Assembly (NCBI GenBank): GCA_030150315.1
Contig: JASLGB010000069.1
Span: 1 to 6,385, forward strand
Length of the DNA stretch: 6,385 nucleotides
Direction: 5' to 3'
Origin: Dokdonella sp.
Lineage (GTDB): Bacteria > Pseudomonadota > Gammaproteobacteria > Xanthomonadales > Rhodanobacteraceae
Below, piece by piece: positions 1 through 6,012 of this stretch. Every line of letters starts with the position of its first letter. The first letter of the stretch is position 1. The notes under the pieces were generated by a model, which was given only the letters and a program-made list of their open reading frames with translations, was not told the origin of the DNA and made no database searches. The translations under genes and the position numbers were made by a program.

Positions 1-2013
1 GCCATCGGCCAGATTGCCGGCGATGGCGCTGCCGCGATGCAGCTCGGCCACCAGCCGTACAACATACAGCCCTAGCCCCAGATGCGGCGCGGCCCCGGAA
101 CGGGTACCGCGATCGCGCACGGACACCAGCGAGTCGAACAGGCGCTCCTGCATCGCCGCGGGCAGAAGCGGGCCGGAATTGGCGACGCGCACCAGCACGC
201 CGCCGCCGTCTTCGGTACTCAACGACAGCGCGATCCAGCCGTCTTCGGGCGTGAACGAGCAGGCGTTATCGAACAGCTTGTCCAGCGCCTGCGCAATCAG
301 CTCCGGCGCACCATGGAACGGCACCGGTTGCGCCGGAACGTGCAGGCGCAACTCGCGCGGCGCCGCCAGCGCGCGGTAGCTCTCGGCGCAGCCTTCGACC
401 AGGGCGCGCAGGTCGAAATCCTCCGCATCGGCGCCGGCGATGGCGCGCTCGATGCGATTGGCCTCGCTCATCGCACGCACGATCGCACCGAGGCGATCGG
501 CGCCATCACGGGCGCGCACCAGATACGAGCGTGCCGCCTCGGGCAGGCCCTGATGCTCCAGGTTGTCCAGCGACGACTTCACGATCGCCAGCGGCGTATT
601 GAGTTCGTGCGACAGCTTGGAAGCGAGCGTGCGCAGGTAATCGGTGTACGCGGCGACCTCGTCGAGCAGCTTGCGGAAGCTGCGCGCGAGATCGCCCAGC
701 TCGTCCGGCGATTCGGCCAGCGGCATCGGGCCATCGAGCCGCCCGGACGTGTGCACGGCCTGTTCGGCCGCATTGCGCAGGCGGCGGATGCGGAACGACA
801 GCGAAGCGCCGAACACCAGCAGGATCGTGCCGGAAATGGCCAGCGCAGCCAGCGTCGCCAGGGCAAGGCCGGCCAAGGCGCGGTTGGCCAGCAGCGGCAG
901 CGCACGACTGGCCTGCTCCAGCACCAACGCGCCGCGCGGCCCTTCGGCGCCAAGGATCGGCACCGCCGCGGCCAGCACGACGACGCCGGGCGAGGCGTTG
1001 CGCCAACTGGTCGACGGCACGCCAGACAGCGCCTGCCACACTTCCGCCGCGTCGAGGCGCGCCGAGTTCGGGCCCAGTTCCGGCGAGCCATTCAGCGCCG
1101 GCGCGATGATCCAGCGATAGACGAGACCGGCAAAACGGCCCGATTCGTGCGGGTGGCTTGCGGCCGGTACTTCGGCCTGCCCGGCACCGGCCAGCAGCCA
1201 GCCGTCAGCGCTGACCAGTCGCGCGCGCGCGTGGTCGGGCACCAGCGGCTTCAGCGAGGCCGCCAGTGCCTCGTCGTAGCGCACCAGCTCGCGCGGCTCG
1301 GCCGGCTCGTTGCCGGCCAGCGCCGAATCGTGCGCGGCCAAGCCGATGCGCTGCAACGCCAGACCGCGCGGAAACTTCAGCTCCACGCGATAGCCCGAGC
1401 CGTCTTCCTGCCAGACACCGCTCAGTGTGTGCGGCAGCGGCTCGGCGGGTGGCTGTTGCGGCTCCGGCTGTGCGGCTGGCGGAACGCGCTCGGCCAGTTC
1501 CGGCAGCGGCACGGAAGTCGCCTCGAAGCGCCCCGGCGCGCCGCTGGCCAGCCGATAGCGACGCGCTTCGTCGCCCTGCATCAGCACCAGATCGACGTAG
1601 TCGCTGATTTCCACGCGCGGATCGCGCGCGTCAGCGCGTGCGCGCGTGGCGTCGCGCACGTCGGCCAGCAGATACAGCTCGCCGCCGCGTTGTGCCAGCA
1701 GCACGCGCAGCTTCTGCGCGTCGCCGGCCGGGCCCAGCGCCTGCGCGAACGGCCGCAGCGCCGACCAGTCGTCGGCATAGCCGTCCACGCGGATGGCTTC
1801 GGTCGCGCGCTGCACATACAGCGCGGGGCCGGCATCGGGAAGATCCAGCCGATTGGCCAGCAAGGCTTTCGCCAGCATCCCGGCCGAGGCCAGCAAGGCC
1901 TGCTCCTGCCCTTGCCGCAGCAAGGCTTCGGTCTGGCGCACGTACTGCCAGCCGGCCCACGGCAGGGCCAGCGTGGACAGCGCAACCAGCAGCAGTTTCA
2001 GGCGCAGGGACAT
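1..2013 (-). CDS. pdsS: Proteobacterial dedicated sortase system sensor histidine kinase (3' end off window)
   Basis: Inner-membrane sensor kinase that should phosphorylate PdsR. It is open at the window's left edge: 671 residues are visible, against roughly 700 for the family as I recall it, so only the extreme C-terminus is missing. Order of parts: membrane anchor about 5-25 (LKLLLVALSTLALPWAG); periplasmic region about 26-370; second membrane segment about 371-398; HAMP about 398-450; H-box SHELNTPLAIV with phospho-acceptor His469; N-box DNACSFTPEDG with Asn583; G1-like NSGPLLP 612-618; G2 GLGLYVV from Gly646. The periplasmic part contains IRVDGYADDW ending at Trp83, then LYLLADV, and YRVELKFP at about 208-215. 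This pattern is typical of CBM9/DOMON-like folds (inference), and it is interrupted by a Pro/Gln-rich stretch at 178-194. The ATG at 2013 is the only start before an in-frame stop at 2050-2052. No good Shine-Dalgarno is visible, and 82 nt separate it from pdsR, so it is probably co-transcribed with pdsR. The kinase call is firm; the Pds assignment rests on the overall sequence and the neighbours. Confidence 0.93.
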   Translation of the reverse strand, partial: MSLRLKLLLVALSTLALPWAGWQYVRQTEALLRQGQEQALLASAGMLAKALLANRLDLPDAGPALYVQRATEAIRVDGYADDWSALRPFAQALGPAGDAQKLRVLLAQRGGELYLLADVRDATRARADARDPRVEISDYVDLVLMQGDEARRYRLASGAPGRFEATSVPLPELAERVPPAAQPEPQQPPAEPLPHTLSGVWQEDGSGYRVELKFPRGLALQRIGLAAHDSALAGNEPAEPRELVRYDEALAASLKPLVPDHARARLVSADGWLLAGAGQAEVPAASHPHESGRFAGLVYRWIIAPALNGSPELGPNSARLDAAEVWQALSGVPSTSWRNASPGVVVLAAAVPILGAEGPRGALVLEQASRALPLLANRALAGLALATLAALAISGTILLVFGASLSFRIRRLRNAAEQAVHTSGRLDGPMPLAESPDELGDLARSFRKLLDEVAAYTDYLRTLASKLSHELNTPLAIVKSSLDNLEHQGLPEAARSYLVRARDGADRLGAIVRAMSEANRIERAIAGADAEDFDLRALVEGCAESYRALAAPRELRLHVPAQPVPFHGAPELIAQALDKLFDNACSFTPEDGWIALSLSTEDGGGVLVRVANSGPLLPAAMQERLFDSLVSVRDRGTRSGAAPHLGLGLYVVRLVAELHRGSAIAGNLADG

Positions 2014-2095
2014 CGCAAGAATCGCAAGACCGGAAGGAACCTGTCGGGATCAGCGGCCGGCGCGCGCGGCCACAGGCAAGGCCCGTTGCCGGACT

Positions 2096-2785
2096 TCAGC
2101 TTTTCCACCGGTAGCCCGCACCGTGCACGGTGTCGATCGCATCGAAACCCGGATCGAGGGCGAGGAATTTCTTGCGGATGCGCTTGATGTGCGAGGTGAT
2201 GGTCGCGTCGTCCACGACCACCTGCGCATCGCGCATGAGCTGGTCGCGGCTTTTCACATGGCCGGGGAATCGCACCAGGGTGTGCACCATCCAGAACTCG
2301 GTCACCGTCAGCGGCACGTCAATGCCGTTCCAGGTCACGCGCATGCGCTCGGTTTCCAGCTTCAGCGGGCCGTGCGCGACGAGGCTGTCGGCGTCGGCAG
2401 GTTTCTTCATCGCCTCCATGCGCCGGAACAGCGCATTGATGCGCGCGGCGAGCTGGTGCAGCGAGATGTCCTTGGCCAGATAGTCGTCGGCGCCGAGGCG
2501 CAGGCCCGAGATCACGTCGAAATCCGAATCGCGCGCGGTCAGGAACAGGATCGGCAGCGCCGGCGATTTCGCGCGCAGGCTGCGGCACAGGTCGAAGCCG
2601 CCTTCCGGCTCGTCGCCAAGGCCGACGTCGATGATCACCAGCTCGGGCAGGCGGTGCGCGAATGCTGCCTCGGCCTCGAGGCGCGAGGCGTATCCGCGCA
2701 CGTCGTAACCCAGTCGCGTCAGCGCTTCGGAATAGTTCGCGCGGATCAGGGGTTCGTCCTCGACGATCGCGATGTGGCGTGGCAT
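2096..2785 (-). CDS. pdsR: Proteobacterial dedicated sortase system response regulator, OmpR/PhoB type
   Basis: Cytoplasmic DNA-binding response regulator of 229 aa, partner of the kinase downstream. The N-terminal receiver domain (about 3-120) has the acidic pair Glu9-Asp10, phospho-acceptor Asp53 in LVIIDVGLGD, Thr83 in FLTARD and Lys105 in DDYLAKD, so all catalytic positions are intact. A C-terminal winged helix (about 130-228) follows, with a recognition-helix region DDATITSHIKRIRKKF and the closing hairpin DTVHGAGYRW, which is characteristic of the OmpR class. I chose the ATG at 2785 because MPRHIAIVEDE is where receiver domains begin and because GGAG lies 6 nt upstream. The frame stays open to an ATG at 2872, but those 29 extra residues are unlike a receiver domain and run into the control region. 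It is the first gene of a minus-strand pair with pdsS and diverges from the substrate-sortase operon, which fits it controlling both. Confidence 0.95.
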   Translation of the reverse strand: MPRHIAIVEDEPLIRANYSEALTRLGYDVRGYASRLEAEAAFAHRLPELVIIDVGLGDEPEGGFDLCRSLRAKSPALPILFLTARDSDFDVISGLRLGADDYLAKDISLHQLAARINALFRRMEAMKKPADADSLVAHGPLKLETERMRVTWNGIDVPLTVTEFWMVHTLVRFPGHVKSRDQLMRDAQVVVDDATITSHIKRIRKKFLALDPGFDAIDTVHGAGYRWKS

Positions 2786-2791
2786 GGCGGG

Positions 2792-2795
2792 CTCC
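2792..2795 (-). promoter_or_regulatory. Ribosome binding site of pdsR
   Basis: GGAG on the minus strand, 6 nt upstream of the ATG at 2785. It decides the start in favour of 2785 over the longer reading from 2872. Confidence 0.7.
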
Positions 2796-2812
2796 GTGAT
2801 GGCGACGGCCAG

Positions 2813-2840
2813 CTTATGCGCCCCGCTCGCGCAGGTGCAA
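2813..2840 (-). promoter_or_regulatory. Candidate sigma70-like promoter for pdsRS
   Basis: On the minus strand, TTGCAC (2840-2835) and CATAAG (2818-2813) are separated by 16 nt. They match the -35 and -10 consensus at three and four of six positions. Transcription would start near 2806, giving a leader of about 20 nt that still includes the GGAG site. The weak -35 match suggests a need for an activator, and a direct repeat lies just upstream. This was called by eye and could be chance in G+C-rich DNA. Confidence 0.3.
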
Positions 2841-2856
2841 CGCCGCCAGCGCGCTT

Positions 2857-2876
2857 GCCACGACTTCGCCACAACT
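2857..2876. promoter_or_regulatory. Direct repeat, candidate PdsR operator
   Basis: GCCACGACT (2857-2865) and GCCACAACT (2868-2876) differ at one base and start 11 bp apart, one helical turn. OmpR-family regulators usually bind such tandem half-sites head to tail. As wider 11-mers, TTGCCACGACT and TCGCCACAACT agree at 9 of 11 positions. The pair is centred about 60 bp upstream of the proposed pdsRS start and about 95 bp upstream of the substrate gene, in the only control region of the locus. The repeat is directly visible; its link to PdsR is inference. Confidence 0.4.
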
Positions 2877-2888
2877 GGTCAGCCTCGC

Positions 2889-2920
2889 GCCCGCTTCGGG
2901 CCGCTGCCGCTGCCGCAGCG
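2889..2920 (+). other. Two small GC hairpins in the substrate gene leader
   Basis: GCCCG-CTT-CGGGC (2889-2901) and CGCTG-CCG-CAGCG (2908-2920) each form a perfect 5-bp stem with a 3-nt loop, 40-70 nt before the substrate ATG. They could structure a leader RNA. Short GC stems are common by chance at this base composition, so no function is claimed. Confidence 0.2.
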
Positions 2921-2943
2921 CGGCGTGCAATGGCGTCGTCATC

Positions 2944-2956
2944 AAAGGGAGTGGGA
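2944..2956 (+). promoter_or_regulatory. Ribosome binding site of the sortase substrate gene
   Basis: AAAGGGAG (2944-2951), followed by GTGGGA, places a purine-rich Shine-Dalgarno 4-9 nt before the ATG at 2961. It favours this start over an in-frame ATG at 2772, which would place the signal peptide inside the protein. Confidence 0.7.
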
Positions 2957-2960
2957 AATC

Positions 2961-4904
2961 ATGGGCAAGATGCAGGCGATCGTTCTTTCGCTGCTGGTGG
3001 CGGCCATCGCGCCGTTCGCCACCGCGGCGGCACAGGGATTCGGCGCGATCGAGGCGCGCGACGCGGACGGCACGACACACGAGCTGGCCGCGCTGGAAAG
3101 CGACATCGACTACGCGATCGGCGGACTCGTCGCCGAAGCGCGCATCCGCCAGCGCTTCGTCAACCGCAGCAACGGCTGGATCGATGCCACGTATCTGTTG
3201 CCGCTGCCGGAAGGCGCGGCCGTGCACGACCTGCAGTTGCGCGTCGGCGGCCGCACGATCGTCGGCGAGATCCGCGAGAAGGAACAGGCGCGCAACGAAT
3301 TTGTCGAGGCCGCCGCCAGCGGACGCCGCGCCAGCCTGGTCGAGACCTCGCGTGCAAACCTGTTCCGCACCGCGGTCGCCAACATCGGCCCCGGCGAGTC
3401 GGTCGAGGTCGACCTGCGCTGGTGGCAGCCGGTTGCCTACCGCGACAACCGCTTCACGCTGAACCTGCCGCTGACCTATACGCCGCGCTTCGTCGCCGGC
3501 GATGGCGTCGACACCGGCCATGCCCAGCGCGACGACACGCATTCGGCGCACGCACCGCAGGTAAGCATCGAAATCGCGCTGGATGCCGGATTCGAGCTGG
3601 CACGCATAGACAGTCCGAGTCATGCGCTGGAAGTGGCCGGCTCGGGCACAAAGCGCCGGCTGCGCTTCGCCGCCGGTGCCGTGCCGGCCGACCGCGACTT
3701 CGTGCTGGAGTGGACACCGGAACCGAGTGCGGCGCCGCTGTCCGGCGTGCTGGTCGAGCACTGGAACGGCCATGCCTATGCACTGGCGATGCTGCTGCCG
3801 CCGGCGCAACTGCCCGACCCGTTGCCGCGCGAGCTGATCCTCGCCATCGACACCTCCGGCTCGATGCAGGGCGGCTCGCTGGAGCAGGCCAAGGCCGCGC
3901 TCGACCTCGCCTTGCAGTCGCTGCGCCCGGGCGACCGCTTCAACGTGATCCAGTTCAACTCGGTGGTCGAGGCGCTGTTCGACAACGCCGTCGATGCCAG
4001 TCCCACCGACGTGCGCCTCGCCCGCGAATGGGTGTCGCGCCTGCGCGCCACCGGCGGCACCGAAATGGTGCCGGCGCTGCGCCGCGCGCTGGCCGGGCAG
4101 GCATCGCCGCAGCATGTGCGCCAGGTGGTGTTCGCCACCGACGGCGCGGTCGATGACGCCAACGCGCTGTACGCCACGATCGAGCAATCGCTCGGCGACT
4201 CGCGCCTGTTCACCATCGGCATCGGCAGCGCGCCGAACGCACGCTTCATCGAACGCGCGGCGACGCAGGGACGCGGCAGTTCGATCGTCGTGCGCCGCCT
4301 TGACGAAGTCGGCGAACGCCTGCGCGAACTGTTCGGCAAGCTCGATCGTCCGGCGCTGCACAACCTCGTGCTCGACTGGCCGACGCGTGCGGAGGCGTAC
4401 CCGCAGCGCGTGCCCGACCTCTACGTCGGCGAGCCCTTGCTGGTCGTCGCGCGCCTGGACGCGCTGCGCGGCGAACTGCACGCCGAAGGCCGCTTGAGCG
4501 ACGCGCCGTGGAGCGCCAACTTGCCACTGGGACGCGCCGCGCCCGCCAACGGCATCGCGCGATTGTGGGCACAACGCAAGGCGGACGACCTGCAACGGCG
4601 GCTGGAGCGCGGCGAGGACGTCGATGCGAACCGCGCGGCAATCGTGCAACTCGCGCTGGAGCACCACATCGTCACGCCGTACACCAGCCTGATCGCGGTC
4701 GAGCGCAAGCAGAGTGCGCACAACGATGCGGCGGTGAAGTCCGTGCGCTTCGCCAACGGCATGCCGGACGGCAGCCTCGATTGCGCCGCGACGGCCACGC
4801 CGGCGAGCTTGCAGGCGCTGATCGGCACCTTGCTGGTCGCACTCGGCCTGCTGCTGGCGGTGGCATCGCGCCGGCCGCGCATCGCACACGGCAGCGCGGC
4901 ATGA
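2961..4904 (+). CDS. Marine proteobacterial sortase target protein (VIT-VWA surface protein)
   Basis: Exported protein of 647 aa, the presumed sole substrate of the adjacent sortase; its biological role is not known. Signal peptide 1-24 (MGKMQAIVLSLLVAAIAPFA, then ATAAA before QG). VIT domain about 38-156, with the typical VGEIREKEQARNEF and LFRTAVANIGPGE stretches. VWA domain about 290-460 with a complete metal-ion (MIDAS) set: Asp297, Ser299 and Ser301 in DTSGSM, Thr367 in TGGTEM, Asp394 in FATDGAVDD. Next comes an inter-alpha-trypsin-inhibitor-like tail with IARLWAQ and HHIVTPYTSLIAVE. The C-terminus has sorting-signal architecture: a motif region, a hydrophobic helix about 616-635 and basic SRRPR. 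However, the motif reads CAATATP (608-614) rather than an LPXTG-like sequence. It is the first gene of a plus-strand operon, and its stop overlaps the sortase start. The family call is firm; the sorting motif is doubtful. Confidence 0.93.
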   Translation: MGKMQAIVLSLLVAAIAPFATAAAQGFGAIEARDADGTTHELAALESDIDYAIGGLVAEARIRQRFVNRSNGWIDATYLLPLPEGAAVHDLQLRVGGRTIVGEIREKEQARNEFVEAAASGRRASLVETSRANLFRTAVANIGPGESVEVDLRWWQPVAYRDNRFTLNLPLTYTPRFVAGDGVDTGHAQRDDTHSAHAPQVSIEIALDAGFELARIDSPSHALEVAGSGTKRRLRFAAGAVPADRDFVLEWTPEPSAAPLSGVLVEHWNGHAYALAMLLPPAQLPDPLPRELILAIDTSGSMQGGSLEQAKAALDLALQSLRPGDRFNVIQFNSVVEALFDNAVDASPTDVRLAREWVSRLRATGGTEMVPALRRALAGQASPQHVRQVVFATDGAVDDANALYATIEQSLGDSRLFTIGIGSAPNARFIERAATQGRGSSIVVRRLDEVGERLRELFGKLDRPALHNLVLDWPTRAEAYPQRVPDLYVGEPLLVVARLDALRGELHAEGRLSDAPWSANLPLGRAAPANGIARLWAQRKADDLQRRLERGEDVDANRAAIVQLALEHHIVTPYTSLIAVERKQSAHNDAAVKSVRFANGMPDGSLDCAATATPASLQALIGTLLVALGLLLAVASRRPRIAHGSAA

Positions 4905-5575
4905 GCGAGCACGCCGCCTCACGCCGTCGCGTTCGCCTGCGCCTGCTCGCCTGCGCACTCGCAGCGGCGGGACTGGTGCCGCTCGGCCACGCCGCGTTCC
5001 TGCACGCCAAGGCCGCGCTGGCCCAGGTTCTGCTCGAACGCGCGTGGCGGCAGGCGCAGGTCGATGGCAGCGCGCCACGACCATGGCCGTGGGCGGATAC
5101 GGCGCCGGTCGCGCGCCTGCGCGCGCCGCGCCTCGGCATCGAACGCATCGTGCTGGAGGGCGACTCCGGCCGCACGCTGGCGTTCGGCCCCGGCCATTCG
5201 CCGTCCAGTGCGGCGCCCGGAACCCACGGCGTGACCGTGCTGAGCGCGCATCGCGATACGCATTTCGCTTTCCTGCGCGATCTGGCAAGCGGCGATCACA
5301 TCGCGCTGGACACGCCGCGCGGCACCCGCCACTACCGCATCGACGACTTGCGCGTGTTCGATGTGCGCGATGGACAGGCGCACATCGCGCACGACCGCGA
5401 CGGCCTCGTGCTGGTGACCTGCTTTCCGTTCGATGCGCTCGTCCCCGGCGGCCCGCTGCGCTATGTGGTCAGCGCAGTCGCGGACGAGCCGGCCATCGAA
5501 TCGGCCAGCGAATCGCCATCAGGGATCACCGATTCCGCCCCGGCGCTGCGGCGTCACGCCATCGCGCAACGTTGA
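4901..5575 (+). CDS. Class GN sortase
   Basis: Membrane-anchored cysteine transpeptidase of 224 aa, expected to cleave the C-terminal signal of the protein encoded just upstream. One N-terminal hydrophobic helix (about 14-36, after a basic SRRRVRLR) anchors it, with the catalytic domain outside the cytoplasm. PRPWPWADTAPVARL (about 59-73) matches the conserved entry to the class GN domain. The catalytic triad is intact: His117 in LSAHRDTHF, Cys174 in LVTCFPFD, Arg187 in GPLRYVV. The tail after about 195 (SASESPSG onward) is polar and probably unstructured. The ATG at 4901 overlaps the upstream stop as ATGA, so translation is probably coupled. The open frame extends upstream inside the substrate gene, but that reading lacks the anchor at its N-terminus. 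The single substrate candidate next door fits a dedicated enzyme. Confidence 0.95.
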   Translation: MSEHAASRRRVRLRLLACALAAAGLVPLGHAAFLHAKAALAQVLLERAWRQAQVDGSAPRPWPWADTAPVARLRAPRLGIERIVLEGDSGRTLAFGPGHSPSSAAPGTHGVTVLSAHRDTHFAFLRDLASGDHIALDTPRGTRHYRIDDLRVFDVRDGQAHIAHDRDGLVLVTCFPFDALVPGGPLRYVVSAVADEPAIESASESPSGITDSAPALRRHAIAQR

Positions 5576-5594
5576 AATGGCATCGCAGCCGAAC

Positions 5595-5599
5595 AGGAA
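5595..5599 (+). promoter_or_regulatory. Ribosome binding site of the 40-aa membrane peptide
   Basis: AGGAA lies 8 nt upstream of the ATG at 5608, a good spacing. It supports translation of an otherwise easily missed gene. Confidence 0.55.
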
Positions 5600-5607
5600 C
5601 CGCCACG

Positions 5608-5730
5608 ATGAAATCCGATCCGCACACCCGCCCCGATCCGAACGCCGAACTGCACAGCCGTGAACCCATGCGCGTGGTGTTCGCACTGGTCGCGCTCGCG
5701 CTCGGCCTGATCGCCTCGCTGCATTTCTGA
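5608..5730 (+). CDS. Small single-pass membrane peptide, unknown function
   Basis: A 40-aa product I do not recognise. A polar N-terminus of 22 residues (MKSDPHTRPDPNAELHSREP, then MR) is followed by one hydrophobic helix (VVFALVALALGLIASLHF) running to the C-terminus, so it is probably a small inner-membrane protein. A Shine-Dalgarno AGGAA precedes it. It starts 32 nt after the sortase stop and ends 10 nt before the next small gene, inside a unit closed by a terminator, so it is almost certainly co-transcribed with the sortase. A role as accessory or assembly partner of the sortase or its anchored substrate is conceivable, but only position supports it. Confidence 0.65.
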   Translation: MKSDPHTRPDPNAELHSREPMRVVFALVALALGLIASLHF

Positions 5731-5733
5731 GGA
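5729..5733 (+). promoter_or_regulatory. Ribosome binding site overlapping the stop of the preceding small gene
   Basis: GAGGA overlaps the TGA at 5728-5730 and sits 7 nt before the ATG at 5741. Ribosomes finishing the 40-aa gene would expose the site, so translation of the two small genes is probably coupled. Confidence 0.6.
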
Positions 5734-5740
5734 CGACGCC

Positions 5741-5911
5741 ATGACCCTGCTGCGCGAATACCTGGAAGCACTGGCCGCACGCCAGCCCGCCGACGAAGCG
5801 CCGAGGCGCGAGCCGTCGAACGATTCCCTCGTGACCGCGACGCGTCGCAGGCGCTTCCTGCTCTGCACCCAGGCCGATGATCTGGACGACCCGGACTGGC
5901 TTTCGATCTGA
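5741..5911 (+). CDS. Small charged protein, unknown function
   Basis: A 56-aa cytoplasmic-looking product with no family I recognise. An amphipathic N-terminal helix (MTLLREYLEALAARQ) leads into a polar linker, then a basic-hydrophobic patch TRRRRFLLC (about 34-42, Cys at 42), and an acidic end DDLDDPDWLSI. No signal peptide or membrane helix is present. It has a well-spaced GAGGA ribosome site, lies 10 nt after the 40-aa gene and ends 13 nt before the terminator stem, so it is the last gene of the substrate-sortase operon. The separate basic and acidic blocks suggest a protein- or lipid-binding adaptor, but that is a guess. Confidence that it is expressed rests on ribosome site, spacing and terminator position. 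Confidence 0.65.
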   Translation: MTLLREYLEALAARQPADEAPRREPSNDSLVTATRRRRFLLCTQADDLDDPDWLSI

Positions 5912-5924
5912 GCGTTTTGCTGGG

Positions 5925-5967
5925 CCGCGCCGGATGCTTTCCCTCCCGCATCCGGCGCGGGGTTTTT
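5925..5967 (+). terminator. Intrinsic terminator of the sortase operon
   Basis: CCGCGCCGGATGC (5925-5937) and its exact complement GCATCCGGCGCGG (5948-5960) form a perfect 13-bp stem with a 10-nt pyrimidine-rich loop, followed by GG and TTTTT (5963-5967). The T-tract lies only on the plus-strand side, so it acts on the sortase operon. It marks the operon's end after the 56-aa gene. Confidence 0.92.
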
Positions 5968-6012
5968 GAGGGCCGGGGAAGATATCCCGTGCCGAAAGCA
6001 GCCGCCTGACCG

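Noticed and set aside
2055..2071. GC hairpin GGCCG-7 nt-CGGCC between pdsR and pdsS
   Set aside because: It is a short stem with no T-tract in either direction. In DNA this GC-rich it cannot be called a terminator or attenuator.
82..2187. Plus-strand 701-aa open frame antisense to the kinase gene
   Set aside because: It is a shadow frame of G+C-rich coding DNA. The product is an Arg/Gln/His-rich string with no domain, and the opposite strand encodes a well-formed histidine kinase.
2786..2872. 29-residue N-terminal extension of pdsR from ATG 2872
   Set aside because: The extension precedes the normal receiver-domain start, overlaps the promoter and repeat region, and the ATG at 2785 has a proper GGAG site.
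2772..2960. 63-residue N-terminal extension of the substrate protein from ATG 2772
   Set aside because: It would bury the signal peptide and overlap pdsR. The ATG at 2961 has a ribosome site and is followed directly by a signal peptide.
1793..4156. Plus-strand 787-aa open frame across kinase, regulator and substrate genes
   Set aside because: It crosses three well-supported genes in a non-coding frame, has low-complexity Arg/Ala composition and shows no recognisable motif.
2814..5288. Minus-strand 824-aa open frame antisense to substrate and sortase
   Set aside because: It is antisense to two genes with intact catalytic and metal-binding residues. The residue composition is typical of a GC shadow.
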